NCBI GenBank assembly: GCA_963920705.1
Contig: OY987237.1
Span: 14,786,601 to 14,850,600, forward strand
From: Odiellus spinosus
Lineage: Eukaryota; Arthropoda; Arachnida; Opiliones; Phalangiidae
DNA: 64,000 nt
Direction of reading: 5' to 3'
The notes under the pieces: model-generated
Told to the model about the DNA's origin: nothing
What the model saw: the letters and a program-made list of their open reading frames with translations, nothing else
The model's database searches: none
Program-made: the position numbers and the translations under genes
Part shown: piece after piece, positions 1 through 12,515 of the stretch
Numbering within the stretch: the first letter of the stretch is position 1
Layout: every line of letters starts with the position of its first letter

Positions 1-251
1 TAAGACTTCTATAAGCTTTTTTTTAAAAAAATCGACCCCTAGAGATAGAACGAACGCGTGCTCGGGTGAGAGCGAGAGCGAGAGTGAGAGAGGATTGAAG
101 CGTATTGGGGTCCGTAGGAATTTGTTATAAATTGAGCAGTTTACTAAATGGCAGAATCTTGGATAGCTGGCGTTCTTGTAATATCCGTCAACCATAGAAC
201 GAATCCGAATACATTTGGAAGGCGCGGGTAGCTAGAATGTATTCCCCCGCA

Positions 252-388
252 TTAAAAGGGAAAGTGAAAAGAAAATTAAAGTGTCTGTTTGCATTTATCA
301 CGACACAGTGTACCACATCATATCTAGGAGGGATTTTATTGATTTAAAGGTATGGTTTATTTTGAATTGCTCATCACACTCCCTTTAA
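252..388. mobile_element. T4: short TTAA-flanked inverted-repeat element
   Basis: The left end reads CGCATTAAAAGGGAAAGTGA and the right end reads TCACACTCCCTTTAATGCG, an imperfect inverted pair of about 18 bp with TTAA at 252-255 and 385-388. The arms enclose about 130 bp of unremarkable AT-rich sequence. The inverted pairing continues three bases outside TTAA (CGC...GCG), which could be chance. No second copy was seen in the window. Confidence 0.35.
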
Positions 389-392
389 TGCG

Positions 393-1601
393 AAGCTCAC
401 CTCTGAAGTTCAGATTCTCTTCGATATGAAGGAAAGCGTTGAAATTACCGACATTTCATTTGGACTGAATTTAGTTACTCAGATGGTTTAATTTCTTCTC
501 AAGGTGGCTGCGCGTGTAAAGCTATATTCTAAACATTATATCCTTGATTTATTGACTTAAAGAGAGCTAGTCTACACGCACTCGCTGCCAACTCGAACTC
601 TACCACTTTCACGAAATCGCTTACACTTTTAACAGTCAACGTATCTTTATTTTTCACTAATGGCCGACTAAGTTTTATTCGTACAACTTTGTACATTATA
701 ATTCAATCAACGTAAACTTTATATTATCCTAAAAAGCGAGATTAACCCTTGTAAAACTTAAACCTTTTATCAGCTTTGTATCGTGAACAGACTTGTAGTG
801 ATGTATCGACGTTTAGTTTGGATCCCAAAAAAGGCTTCCTTAGACCCAACTATTTATCGATACTGGTTTTAGACGACACTATCCTGGCGTTGAAAGACTC
901 GTAGGCTCGCCCCAAGCGTCATTAGTTTGAATTTACACCGTGTTCGAAGTTGGGGTCACTTATCACTAAGCCTTGGTAATTTCTAAAGATATAAATGGTG
1001 CCGTTTCATTACAGATGTTGAAAAATCAATATGAGTCTAACTGCGGATAGTTTTGTTCAAGAAAGTTTTGCAAAGTAGCTTAATGTTAAAGCGGAATAAT
1101 ACTCTGTTGAACTTTGGAAGGGAGTAGAAGTAGAACAACGCCAGTCACTCTCGAACAGTTGTATAACCCATTCCCAGGATAGATTAATAGCTGGAGTCCT
1201 TAAGATAAGAAAACTGGAGGCAGAAGGAACTTGGGGGTTTTGATGGAGGTTTACTTTTTGGCAAATAGAATGTCGCTTTTTATTTCGTGGCGGTTGCGAC
1301 GTCTAACACGCGATCTCGAAATGAATTGTCGCGTTAACTTTTCTTTTTACTCGTTTGTATATCTCTTGTTCCTATTACAAATGACATTACGGCAAGTACT
1401 CGTGTTGCGCGCGTGTATTGGGAGCTGAGGAAATTTGGAAAAGACAGCTCGCGCGCAATTACGCTTGTAGACACGCAATTTTCGGATTCAACAGATAAGC
1501 GGAATTATTTAATAGATAGTGCTTTGTTATTGTAACATGTAGGATTCGTGTGATGTTTATAGGTTGAAGTTTTGGTTGTGTATTTTGAAGGATCTGATTG
1601 C
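393..1601. other. No gene recognised
   Basis: AT-rich sequence with short, unconvincing open frames on both strands and no splice-site or transposon structure that I can support. The 65-codon frame at 1231-1428 has no recognisable domain and is not annotated. Confidence 0.5.
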
Positions 1602-1608
1602 GTGTGGG

Positions 1609-1932
1609 CAGAAGCCGATGAAACCCTCCTTTGAAGTCTATTACTCCCGGGTCTTGTCTACCCCTCTCTGTATGGGTTATTCTCAAAAGGCGCGATTCAT
1701 ACGCCTCCTAACGGTAGATGTTTTCGGAGCGAGAGCTCGTCGAGCGAATATCTCTAGCAGCCTTGGAGTTCGTCCAAAAAACGTCGTCGTTTGTGGAGAG
1801 AGAGAATTTCCAATTTTCCGTAGACAGGGGGATGAAGTAGGACCCCTTCTAACTCGTAAAATTGGGAATTTTACCCATACAGAGAGGATCATTGGAGTAG
1901 TAGACTTCAAAGGAGGGTTTCATCGGCTTCTG
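1609..1932 (+). mobile_element. MITE family A, copy A1
   Basis: Ends CAGAAGCCGATGAAACCC and, inverted, GGGTTTCATCGGCTTCTG; the near-perfect terminal inverted repeat is about 39 bp. Flanked by the perfect 7-bp duplication GTGTGGG (1602-1608 and 1933-1939). At 324 bp it is shorter than its relatives, having lost about 13 bp near the right end where other copies carry AGCGCTATATGGAAC. The open frame through it is a by-product: it includes both terminal repeats and is not preserved in other copies. Confidence 0.9.
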
Positions 1933-1947
1933 GTGTGGGTTAAGATT

Positions 1948-2028
1948 TCGCGCAAAATGTTTGTCAGTGCGAATTCGCGCAAAATGTTTGTCAATGCAAA
2001 TGCGCGCATAATGTTTGTCAACGCGAAA
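1948..2028 (+). repeat. Three tandem 27-bp units next to copy A1
   Basis: Three consecutive 27-bp units share the core CGCGCAAAATGTTTGTCA (the third has CGCGCATAATG). They start nine bases after the right target duplication of A1, with single-base differences between units. No coding role is apparent. Confidence 0.8.
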
Positions 2029-4330
2029 ACCCCATTGTTCTTTTACAATCAATATAAATTCTTTCAATGAAAGAAAACCTCTATATGAATCTCAACAACA
2101 CTAAACCACTTCATTTTAAATTCTACCGATAAATTTACCAACATTATATTCTATCAAGTTTGCTTAGCGAAGCACTTGGTATATAGATAAACGTATATAG
2201 TGCTCAAATAAAGCAGTCAATCTGATGACGACTTCATAACCCTATCCAATGATTTATATTCCTCTCTCCCTGTCTCAGGAACTTCTCTCCCCCTATAGCT
2301 TGGATTTCATCTAAGACAATCAAACCCCGATGCCAGCGCGGTTGATGCTTCCCTATAACCAAGGCCTAAACCAAATATATCTAGCGTACGTACATAGAAC
2401 CGGTCAACAAAACGCCAACCAAATATATATTATAACCTAGATGTGACAATTAAAATCGCTGAAGCTTCGCGAGCTTCAATTAATCATATCAAAACTGTCG
2501 GCGAGTTGTTCTCCTAGAGGGGAGAGTACATTACTCGATCTCAAAAAAATTCCGCTATACTTTTATTTAAGCGTTGATTGCAAACGAGATAGTTATGGAG
2601 CGGATTGATACAGGATGTTTTATCTCCATTAGATAAAAGTAGTCAATGTAAACATACTTTGAACATGTTTATAATTACATTTTGGAGGCCCTAATATTAT
2701 TTCGAGCGTCCAAATTCGTACGTCACTTTTCCGTAATCGTTAAAAATGTCAATTTCTCTCGGTTTTTGGACCAGCTAGCTCTCATTGCTCTGAACTTCTG
2801 ACCAAATGCAGGCATATAATGACTCGGGTTTAATGAAAGATTTCGTTATATGAGAAAACGTTAAATTGTTTAAATATTTTCTACAAATGACTTATATCCG
2901 TGGATTTTTTGTTTTCATATTGATAAGCGTGAGAAAAATTATAGGTCAATAAGTCGTAGTCAATACAGACTTAGTTGCGAATCAAAATTTCAAATTTCTC
3001 AGGTAGAAGTTTTAAAGGAACAATTAAAACGTAGCTATTAAAACAAAAACTTAAGTTATATCACGAGTAAATTAAATCCTGCTTAACAATGATATATTAC
3101 AAAACTACATTATCAACGAAGCATTATGTTACGTCACACACATGTTCCTATGTTGAGGAAATAGGCTTCAATAGCAAATATAATGTTTCGACATTGTAAA
3201 GCAAGTTCCCTGAGTTAATGCTAAGCTCCATAAAGAGTTCCATCATATATAGCTTATGTAACACATTCTAGTTGACGCATTTTCAAAACAGTTTTATCTC
3301 CGTAAGGTTAATTTAACATGGTCCATTATTGTTCCTTATCTATGTCTATAGTTGGTAATTTTTGTTTCTTTAGTCCATTTAACTTCCACGAGATAGCAGT
3401 AAGAAAACTGTTGAAGGCTGGTTTATCTTTCCTCCTTCTTGACAAGCTGAATCTTCTTTTTCCTTCTTCTCCACTATCTTTTCGATTTTGAACCAACTTA
3501 AAATTTCACCCCTCCCCCTTTCATCCTTACATTCAAGTTTGTTACAAAATGTTAGCCCATAAAAAGATAGGAATTACAGGCTCTATCAAGTGGACAGTTA
3601 AGTCGATAATCTATATTTAGTTAGGATATTTGATAGTTTGCAGTCTGTTCAAAACCAGCTAGGGAATATTGAAGATAAGTTCTTAGAGGTCCAATTTAGT
3701 ACACGTTGCAAACTGAAACTGTTTCTACGTGATCGTCACTTTCGTCCCGCGTCTCTCCTTATGGTCTGACGGTTCCTGTCCATTTGTCTCGGTCAATCAT
3801 ACCTTATAGCTTCGGGTCAACTCGTCCCGTATAGTTGAAGAAGCTAGAAACGCTCGCTCAGATTGTCACGTGAATGCGATGGACCGCGCTATAGCTCATC
3901 GTTCAATGACGTAGTACTTATATCGACCAGTCGTCGAAGCTCTTGTACATTTTTTCACGATCCTCGTATTGTTCGTTTCATATTGAGTTTACATCTGGTA
4001 GAAAATTTTCTTAGTTGCTCTCTCTCTAAATAATTTGGTGGAACCATAACTTCGCGGCTTTTGCGGAGTTGTACACTTAGAGTTGAATTAAATCGAAGAA
4101 GGGCTTTTAGATATTTCGCCAGACCGGCTCTCTTACTATACCAGAAGATTTACAGCTTTTTACAATATCACTTCTTCTTTTCTTACCAACTTTTATTCTT
4201 TCGGTAAAAAAAAAAACCTTAGACTTCCTGGAAAGTTTGAGCTACAGGTTACTATAGAAATTTTTGGAAAGACACGGACCAAGAACTTTTTAGATAAGAA
4301 TGTATTCTTCTTTCCTTTTCGTACTGCGTA
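2029..4330. other. No gene recognised
   Basis: AT-rich DNA with poly-A/T runs and no long open frame, splice-site pair, inverted-repeat element or tandem array that I can support. Confidence 0.5.
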
Positions 4331-4337
4331 TTGACAC

Positions 4338-4676
4338 CAGAAGTCGATGAAACCGTCCTTTGAAGTCTACTACTCTAATGTTCGATATAGCGCTCCTCTC
4401 TGTATGGGTAAAATTCCCAATTTTACGAGATCGGAAGGGTCCTACTTCATACCCCCCTGTCTACGGAAAATTGGAAATTCTCTCTCTCCACAAACGACGA
4501 TGTTTTTTTTGACGAACTCCGAGACTGCTAGAGATATTCGCTCGACGAACTCCCGCTCCGAAAATATCTACCGTTAGGAGGCGTACGAATCGCGCTTTTT
4601 GAAACTAACCCATACAGAGAGGGGTAGACAAGACCAGGGAGTAATAGACTTCAAAGGAGGGTTTCATCGGCTTCTG
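4338..4676 (-). mobile_element. MITE family A, copy A2
   Basis: A 339-bp copy in reverse orientation with CAGAAGTCGATG / CATCGGCTTCTG ends and the perfect 7-bp duplication TTGACAC (4331-4337 and 4677-4683). Point changes in both terminal repeats (TCG for CCG, ACCGTCC for ACCCTCC) suggest an older insertion than A7. Confidence 0.9.
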
Positions 4677-4683
4677 TTGACAC

Positions 4684-5737
4684 GTAGAATGCTATACTAT
4701 TACATTGAAGGGAAATTGACACAGATTATATAATTTCTATAAGAGAACCCTTTCCTAAATATAATCATCGCTAAAAATATTGCTTACATCTGTACCATTT
4801 TTTGTTCAAAATTGTGAGGTTTGGAGTTTCTCAAATAGATTTATTGCGTATTAATCCGCCCACGTATTCATTATATTGTAACGCGAGAAAAACTTAAACA
4901 AAATCCCTTTCTAAGATTGTAAAGTTCTATTAAGGACCAGAGGCGTTTCTTGGCTATAAAAAATAGCGAGAAGGAGGTAACTATCACATTCTTGGGTCAT
5001 TTATTTCGTAGCCGTCAAACGTATATTATTAGGATAAATGATCTTATTCTAATGCTCGCTCGATTCTGCAGCTCTCGTGAACTCAAAATTGATGGCTCTC
5101 TAATCAATTTTTTATAGAGCTATTTTTCATCCAGACTAGGAAAATCGAAATTATTATTTTTCTCTTTTTTTTTAACCATTAAATCGCTGTTTCCTATAAA
5201 TTTAAGTCGAGGCTCTGAGGGTATTTATATTTCCAACGAATTCGAAATTACTATTACCGTATTAAAGTCATATATAAAATAAAAACAGTAGTTTCGTGCG
5301 TCAAAAAGTATTAAAGGGACTATCATCGATTTTTATAGCCCCTTTATAGTCGCCTTCTTTTCTCTTTTAGCAGACGACGTTGACCTTATTTGATTTTCAA
5401 GGGGAAAATTATAGGGTAGATAGGACCTTTAAAGGATTATTTAAACCATAACTTTCAAAATTAATTTTAATCTACAAAATAAAAATACTTAAATTTGCTC
5501 GTTTTAGTATCACTTTATAGAGTATAGGTGAATGTTATTTGTTTTTATTTGAAATGAAAGCTTTAGAGTCACGCGATTTTGAGTCATTCTGAAATTGATG
5601 GATCGATGTCTACCGAAATTTGAAGTAAAGTTAAGTTTCGTAGTGTATGAGGAATAAGTGCTTTGGTTAAAGATATTATAAGTTTTTATATATGTAAAAA
5701 AGTTAAAATTGAACCAATTTTACATCTAAAACGTAAC
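4684..5737. other. No gene recognised
   Basis: AT-rich sequence with no supportable gene. Near 5313-5345 a stretch resembling an AAAGGGACTAT / ATAGCCCCTTT hairpin stands out, but it has no clear element boundaries. Confidence 0.45.
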
Positions 5738-5744
5738 CTATTTC

Positions 5745-6162
5745 CAGAGGTATATAATAACCCCTTCGGGGGGAAGTATGAAAGGTAGGCAAAATCGACG
5801 AACAACGAGTGCCCGGCGTAAATCGCGGCGGATCGACACACCGCTTTACTCCCAAAAAATAGTTACACCATTTTGAACCTCACTAAATTTTCCCTACGCA
5901 CACTTCCGAAACTCGCGAGCTGAAGTCAACCTTCGACTCCATTTTAACAGACAGCCTGACTCCTGAGACAGGAAGTTCTAAACACAAATCGAGCCGTCTT
6001 GTTTATACAAAGACCAATTACTAGAGTAGCGACATTGAGAAGTCCAGCGCGAGCTAGTGGCCTAGATAGTCAGCAGCGCGGGCTCTCGTTGTTCGTGATT
6101 TTTAGCATTGGTAGTATAGGGGCTTTCATACTTCCCCCGAAGGGGGTTATTATATACCTCTG
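5745..6162. mobile_element. MITE family B (418 bp, 7-bp target duplication)
   Basis: Left end CAGAGGTATATAATAACCCC, right end its inverse, in a terminal inverted repeat of about 40 bp. Pairing resumes farther in (CGAACAACGAG near 5799 against CTCGTTGTTCG near 6087). Flanked by the perfect 7-bp duplication CTATTTC (5738-5744 and 6163-6169). The interior is richer in G+C than its surroundings and has no open frame of note. No other copy is in the window. CAGRG-type ends are typical of hAT transposons, but hAT duplications are normally 8 bp, so the superfamily is left open. Confidence 0.88.
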
Positions 6163-6169
6163 CTATTTC

Positions 6170-7564
6170 TAATAAAAATCATGTTTATTTCACTGAATAT
6201 CTCAAAGACAAACGTTTGTTTGCATCAGTAATAAGGTATGTCCGTTTATTTGAAAACTCTTCGGGCCTTATTTCGTAACTTTGATAATTAACCACCAATC
6301 TTCATGAAAACTTTTGATAACACATTTTCGCCTATTTTATCTGTACAAATCGATCAACAATAACTTGTTAAAAGAGTTTAATATCCCATTAAATTTGATC
6401 TTTTAAATTAACTCGAATAATTAATGCCAAAGAAACATCTAATTAAACTAAAAAAAAAAAAAAAAACTAGCTTTTTTCTACACGCGCGTTACTCATTTGC
6501 ATTTTTTAGGGCTTTCAATTTGCATGATTTAAATGGTAATAAGTTTTGTAGGAGACTTAAGCCAGGCTAACTCGACGTCTCGAGAGTTGGGACGTGTTCG
6601 TTTTCCTCTCTTCACCCAATTTTCTCTTTTCAGTCGGGGGTTTTAATTTAGGAGACTTTGAATTTGGTACCTTCCTCGTTAAATAGGTTATAAATGGCTT
6701 CGGGGCACGAGGGATAATTTGATGACATGGTTTTAAGACACGTTTCGGTGCCCTAGAGCTATCTTTCTATCTCGTACCGTACAAGTTGTCAATATTCTGA
6801 AGTTAAGAATATTACAATCCATTAAACTGTCTTTACATAGTCGCAAAATGAAAGGCAAAATAAAATTTAAAGATGAAAATCCTGGGGAGAAATGGTTTAG
6901 GCGAACTGATGCTAGGTGGTTCCTTGTATGAATTAGTTTATCTCTGAACTCTGAACTATGCAAAAAATAGAAAATTAAACCAAATTGATTGGAAGAACTT
7001 TCTTTTATTTAATTCAATATCAAAATAAGAATCTTTTACAATTTTTTTGCACAATTCAGAGAATTGTTAAATAACGAAGACCTGCAACCATTGATTTTCT
7101 TCATCCTTATAAGTGTTCCCTGACCAATCAATTTACCCGATTATGATACTGTTCCTTTAAATTACAGGTCGTTAATTTAGAATGGATAAAAATAGAATTT
7201 CATTCTCTTAATTAAACAGTAGCATGCTCGTTATTGGAATGATATGGTAATTAGCCTACACCTGACGTAATGGTATTGCCTATTCGTTCGTTTAGCGTGT
7301 AGAAAGTGGCAATTACATTTCCGTGGCGCTTAAAGCGGACAGAATCTTGCGCAACCCCACTATTTACAACGCAACATAAACCCAATCAACCTTATCAAAT
7401 TGGGGACCAGCTGCTTTCGACTTATTATATGAACCTTCATTAAACGTCAAATCCATATCAACCTAAATCGGATAATTTCCTCAAAAAAAAAAAAAAAAAA
7501 AAAATAAAACTTAACTTGTAGTCTTACAACAAGAACCAATTTATTAAATCCGAGAATGTACGAA
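6170..7564. other. No gene recognised; poly-A tracts
   Basis: AT-rich sequence with A-runs near 6450 and 7480. The 76-codon minus-strand frame at 6733-6963 has no recognisable domain. Confidence 0.45.
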
Positions 7565-7650
7565 CTATATTTTTCATGGAGATCTCGTCTTAACATCGGG
7601 CCTTTGCTCATTGGTCGATGTCTCTTCAATGCGAAGAAATTCAGTTAGAC
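7565..7650. mobile_element. Fragment of TTAA family T1 (central part)
   Basis: About 80 bp matching the middle of the full T1 copy near 57.26-57.35 kb. Shared blocks include CATGGAGATCTCGTCTT, CTTTGCTCATTGGTCG and CTTCAATGCGAAGAAA. The ends are not present. Confidence 0.6.
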
Positions 7651-9937
7651 CTTGCAAATAACCAAATTATAAAATAATATTCTTAGTTTTTTTTTATTTA
7701 TTATTATTCGATTTGACTATACAAAAGTCACGTGGTAGATTTACCTTTTTAATAATGAATTCGAATAATTGTTTTCAAAAACAGAATACCCAAATGCATA
7801 CCATAGTATTCGAGGTATTTATTTTTTAATTTTTAGTTTGAAAATTGTTCATAATATAATTTCCCACAGCGGATTGCGGCCCCCAAAACTAAAAAGAATA
7901 TCTTTGTGAAAACATAAAATTCACAATTGTATACGTTCTCGTCTTACATAAATGTGATCTTGGTTTTATACAATTTGCTTTTATTCTAGCAATGAAACTA
8001 AGCCTAGGCTTATTAATACACGATACAAAAACTCATAGGAGATGGAAATAGCTATATGTATAAACTGATTGGATAATTTGATAGTATGGAGAGCCTTTTC
8101 TAATGGAAAAGAAAAACCCGATGGCGAATCTTAATTAGCACTTAACCGTTTGGTATACGGCCTCGGGCTCTTTCATCGTAAGAGAAAGCATTGGGATTAT
8201 TAAAAATGACAAACGGCCAATTTATCTAGCCTCCTAAACAAATACCTTCTCTCTGCAGTAAGATTAACGAATCTCATTAGGCATTTAATTGATATTGGCT
8301 TATAAATAACGCCCCCTCCTTTTCGAATTCACGGGATTATAGAAAACAGGGCACCCACTCCGTTGGAACATCCTGAAATGGAAGGAACCCTTATACTCGG
8401 AAATTTGGCCTTAAAATCGTTAAAAGCCCCTCGAAATGGGGGGCCTTAACAAGTTTTCAAAGTCACCTGGTCGCGAGGGGATCATAAACAGATTTTCAAA
8501 TCGATCCGGTTCTCGTTCGTATATACGTTAAGTCCAACCGTTATGGAATTACTTAAGTTAAAACGGGCGTAGATTTCGGCAGGCGCGAAGGGAGGCAATA
8601 CAATCAAGCCTTTAAAGGTGCGTTTTCATGGGTAAATATTATATTAAGTGGGTTAAAACTTCGACATATTTCTTTGGGGTTCAAGGTTAATTCAAATTAA
8701 CTACATAAAGATTAGTTTAAAATCATAATTAAATGAAGAAAAGTTTAAAATTAGTAGTTTTCGGAGAATATAAATTAACTCCACAAAGAGGTTAGTTTAG
8801 GACTGAAATTTCGGAACCAAGAGGGTATAAACGATTCAAATTATGTATACACATGTCATGGAAAAAATACCACAACAGTAAAAACACCTTATTTAATTTC
8901 TAGTAACGTTCTACATAACTGTCATCTGCTTAATTTTCTGCTACAATTTATGATAAACAATACTTGAACCTCTTGTATACTTTTTTCAAGCCATTTTTCC
9001 ATTCGAATCAAGATTTTAAAAGACCCTAATTAACATGAAATCGCGGCTTAAGCAAATTCATATATAATGGTATATCAGTACGATATAACCGCGCCATTTA
9101 TACTTCCCAAGTGTTGAAAACTCAAAAATGGACACTACAGACTTATAATCTAACTACACTGAACTCTATGGCAGGATCTATACTGTATATTCGAGTGGCA
9201 TCGGAACGTCTGATCTAGACAGAAGCTTTGGGAATTATTCAAGTGATATCAAACTACTCTATTCCCCATACAATGTTACCTGTCTCTTTCAGAAGGAGGA
9301 TAGCGTGGTCTTACGGCTTTTGATAATAGTCTAAAGTGATGAAAATTTACGGGAAATCTGATGGAATAGTTGGTTGATGGTTAGATTTAGTGGTTGAAAG
9401 GGGAGGATGGGCTTACCAGTGATCTCATTAGCAGTTTCTGGACTCTAATTAAGCTTCGGAAATAAAGAGAAATGGTTTAAAAGCCGACCTGAATCGCGCA
9501 CCGCGCGTACTTCGCGATTCAAAAGTTAAGCTTATTTTAGAAAATTCTCTTTCTCTTATTGCAATCTACCCCTTTAGTACTAAAATCCAACTGATTTTTA
9601 TTTCCCTGAACCATAATGGGTTAAAGCCTTTGGCTTCAAAGTCTCCCCATAGTCATTATTGCGTGGTTACGGCTTTCGGTTTCAATTTGCCTGAAAGGAT
9701 GGTATTCTGACTTCACTCAGAGTTTCATAGATAATTAAAGGGATACTAGTTGGACTTTGCTTAAAAGTTATTTTTAATTAATTTGGATTTTTTAAAATAT
9801 TTCTAAAAATTATGTCAAAACTCACTAAACATTTCGCGGTATATACTAACAGGATAATAGCTAATTGACGAATTATAAACTGAAACAATTATCGATAAAA
9901 CGTAATAACTGCAGGTAATTCCATTAAGTTTTGCACC
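7651..9937. other. No gene recognised; one diverged direct repeat
   Basis: AT-rich. Around 8695-8722 and 8773-8801 a motif AAATTAACT...TTAGTTTA occurs twice, a diverged direct repeat about 78 bp apart. Nothing else could be supported. Confidence 0.45.
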
Positions 9938-10625
9938 TTTTGGTCGAAGCTGTCCAACCCTTTTGGTCGAAGCTGTCCAGCCCTTTTGGTCGAAGCTGTC
10001 CAGCCCTTTTGGTCGAAGCTGTCCAGCCCTTTTGGTCGAAGCTGTCCAGCCCTTTTGGTCGAAGCTGTCCAGCCCTTTTGGTCGAAGCTGTCCAGCCCTT
10101 TTGGTCGAAGCTGTCCAGCCCTTTTGGTCGAAGCTGTCCAGCCCTTTTGGTCGAAGCTGTCCAGCCCTTTTGGTCGAAGCTGTCCAGCCCTTTTGGTCGA
10201 AGCTGTCCAGCCCTTTTGGTCGAAGCTGTCCAGCCCTTTTGGTCGAAGCTGTCCAGCCCTTTTGGTCGAAGCTGTCCAGCCCTTTTGGTCGAAGCTGTCC
10301 AGCCCTTTTGGTCGAAGCTGTCCAGCCCTTTTGGTCGAAGCGGTCCAGCCCTTTTGGTCGAAGCGGTCCAGCCCTTTTGGTCGAAGCGGTCCAGCCCTTT
10401 TGGTCGAAGCGGTCCAGCCCTTTTGGTCGAAGCGGTCCAGCCCTTTTGGTCGAAGCGGTCCAGCCCTTTTGGTCGAAGCGGTCCAGCCCTTTTGGTCGAA
10501 GCGGTCCAGCCCTTTTGGTCGAAGCGGTCCAGCCCTTTTGGTCGAAGCGGTCCAGCCCTTTTGGTCGAAGCGGTCCAGCCCTTTTGGTCGAAGCGGTCCA
10601 GCCCTTTTGTTAAAGCTGTCCAGTC
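9938..10625 (+). repeat. 23-bp tandem array (29 units plus one degenerate) in two homogenised blocks
   Basis: Each 23-bp unit reads TTTTGGTCGAAG, C, T or G, then GTCCAGCCC. Units 1-17 (9938-10328) all carry T at the variable site; units 18-29 (10329-10604) all carry G. Unit 1 has CCAACCC in place of CCAGCCC, and a decayed 30th unit, again with T, ends the array. Because 23 is not a multiple of 3 and no frame contains a stop, all three plus frames stay open for more than 200 codons. This is a property of the repeat, not evidence for a protein. Confidence 0.95.
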
Positions 10626-11319
10626 TTTTTAAACGTTTTTACTAATATTTCAAACCGTTTTCCACCTCGTTATTTTTTTGAAGTAAATATGACTCCTAAT
10701 AAACTGAACTCTAATATAGGCTCAGTTTCCCAAAACAATGTTTTAAAGTTTATCACTATCCTCTGAGGCTGAAAAATAAGTCTTTCCATTATATTCTAGT
10801 GAAAATTGAATCTCCAATTCGCTAATGAAGTTAGACATAAAAGGACTGGGTATTCAAGTCCATGATGGAAGAGCAAGTTCGAAATATACGCGAAACTTAA
10901 TACAACAGTTTGTAATTTCTCTTGTTAATAGTTCTATAGTTAGAATATCGAATTATAGGGTCCTTTATCTTGTTTGTCAGCCCAATTCAGAAATTAATAA
11001 CTCTGTTTTCCCAATTGTTCGCTCCAAATGCTTAAATTAAAAAAGCAGAAAGAGGATTGTTGAAATGTTTAGTTAAGTTTTGTTTTAAATGATGGGAGAA
11101 ATATTATGAGCCCTAAAGGGTTATTAAATATATAAAATAAAGGTATGATTTCAAGGGACTATGAAATGATTTGGAAGGATATTATCATAAGTTAAACAAC
11201 CTCTAAGTATATAGCCAAGTTTGAATGGGGACTAAACGGCCATGAATGTTCTAATCGGTAGAAATCCGCCCACTACCAATCAAAATACTCTTCTCTTAGT
11301 ATAAACAATCTAGAATTTC
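10626..11319. other. No gene recognised
   Basis: AT-rich. The 71-codon frame at 10825-11040 has no recognisable domain. Confidence 0.45.
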
Positions 11320-11465
11320 GAATCATTATCGTTTAAATAGGCCCAATTCACCAGAATGTTTTGAAACCAATATTAAACTATAAATAAATTTAAAACTTAA
11401 CTACAAAATAGTCTTAGCTGGTTTCATGTAGATACTGCATTTCTTTAAATGACCAGTTTTCAATA
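11320..11465. mobile_element. Left-half fragment of TTAA family T1
   Basis: Matches the left arm of T1: ATTATCGTTTAAATAGGCCC, then CAATATTAAACTA, AAATTTAAAACTTA and GTCTTAGCTGGTTTCATG. The right arm is missing. Confidence 0.65.
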
Positions 11466-11803
11466 AAATTAATTTAGTATCAAAACCAGCTGCTGTTTTA
11501 AAACAAAGCATCAAAGTTCAAATGAAGAACGTAGAAAAACTTCCGTTCTCATCAAGATTTCACGCAGTATTATCTGCATCCTAACTCCAGAGAAACACCG
11601 ATTGTTAACACCTGTTATAAAAATGGTATAGAAAAGGAGTAAAAATGGTGCACATTTTTTATTTCCTTTGATGGTGTAATAGGTTAAAAGATAGAATGAT
11701 TTTTTGTTATTCGTCCGGAAATTATTAAGGGTCGCGAGGGTGAATTAGTTAATTGATTGTACGTTTACATTTCACTTCCCCTTTGAAAAGACTGATTATT
11801 TAG

Positions 11804-11983
11804 CTTTATCCCCTTTGTTCCGTCTTCGGGAGCGCAGTGTCAGCGGAGTCGTTACGGGCTTCGGTCTTTGTGTTTTGGAACATTGGAGAGATTTCGAACG
11901 CGAAGCCCATAAAAGTTCCACCGAGCTCATCCATAGACAATAGATCATTGTTAGGCCTTGGCGCCCTCCGTGCTAAGTTCGTA
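11804..11983 (+). other. G+C-richer patch with a 60-codon open frame, function unknown
   Basis: The frame following ATTATTTAG reads LYPLCSVFGSAVSAES and stays open to a TAG at about 11984, with no ATG. Base composition is clearly richer in G+C than the flanks. A possible acceptor (TTTAG) precedes it but no good donor follows. It could be an isolated exon, a transposon remnant or chance. No domain recognised. Confidence 0.15.
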
Positions 11984-12361
11984 TAGTGATACGTATATTA
12001 CAAATAACGCTTATAGGCTTTGAGGTTACGCGCTCGGAGTAATATCTCTTTCGTATATATTATATATAAATATATCGTCATCATCCTAATACTCTACTAC
12101 AAAACCAGCGTCCATAAATATAACGCTTTTGCAAGTAGCGTGCATCATAATAAAACACAACCCCAGGAATGCGTGGGCGAATATACCATTTAGCTATGGG
12201 GCACTATACTGGCCGTTGTGACAACTTGTCGTTAGTGAGCTTGACTGGAAAGAAAGCCGGATGGGGTAATACAAGGTAAAAATTCACATTCACTAAGAAG
12301 AGGTAGTACTTTTTGCTTCTTGATCGGCATTTCGAACCCAGGCATGGCTGCATTGAAGTAC

Positions 12362-12515
12362 TTAAAGGCCTAGGATTTCTTCTGCCTGTCACCTGCCTGT
12401 TTCACTGGAGTTGGGCTCACCTTCTGAGCTTCCCCTTTGGATAGCAACGCGAGAGAAAGCATGGAGGGCGAGTTTGTTTCCAGGGTGACAGGCGGAAATA
12501 ATCTTAGGCCTTTAA
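12362..12515 (+). mobile_element. TTAA MITE family T2, copy 1
   Basis: A 154-bp inverted-repeat element with left end TTAAAGGCCTAGGAT and TTCTGCCTGTCACC, matched by GGTGACAGGCGGAA and ATCTTAGGCCTTTAA at the right. Each end contains one TTAA (12362-12365, 12512-12515), as expected for elements that duplicate TTAA. A second copy lies 1.2 kb downstream in the opposite orientation. Confidence 0.75.

Noticed and set aside
1564-2070. 168-codon frame starting near MITE A1, and similar frames in other A copies (for example 29176-29682)
   Set aside because: The frames run through both terminal inverted repeats and into unrelated flanks, and are disrupted in several copies; similarity between copies is explained by shared transposon ancestry.
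9938-10604. Possible CRISPR array
   Set aside because: Repeats are contiguous with no unique spacers, and the context is eukaryotic.
9931-10645. Three overlapping plus-strand frames of 216-233 codons
   Set aside because: All three frames are open because the 23-bp unit lacks stops; a real gene would not keep three frames open with the same repeating peptide.
12325-12350. tRNA T-arm-like GGGTTCGAAAT on the minus strand
   Set aside because: The stem does not pair and no matching D-arm, anticodon arm or acceptor stem is present.
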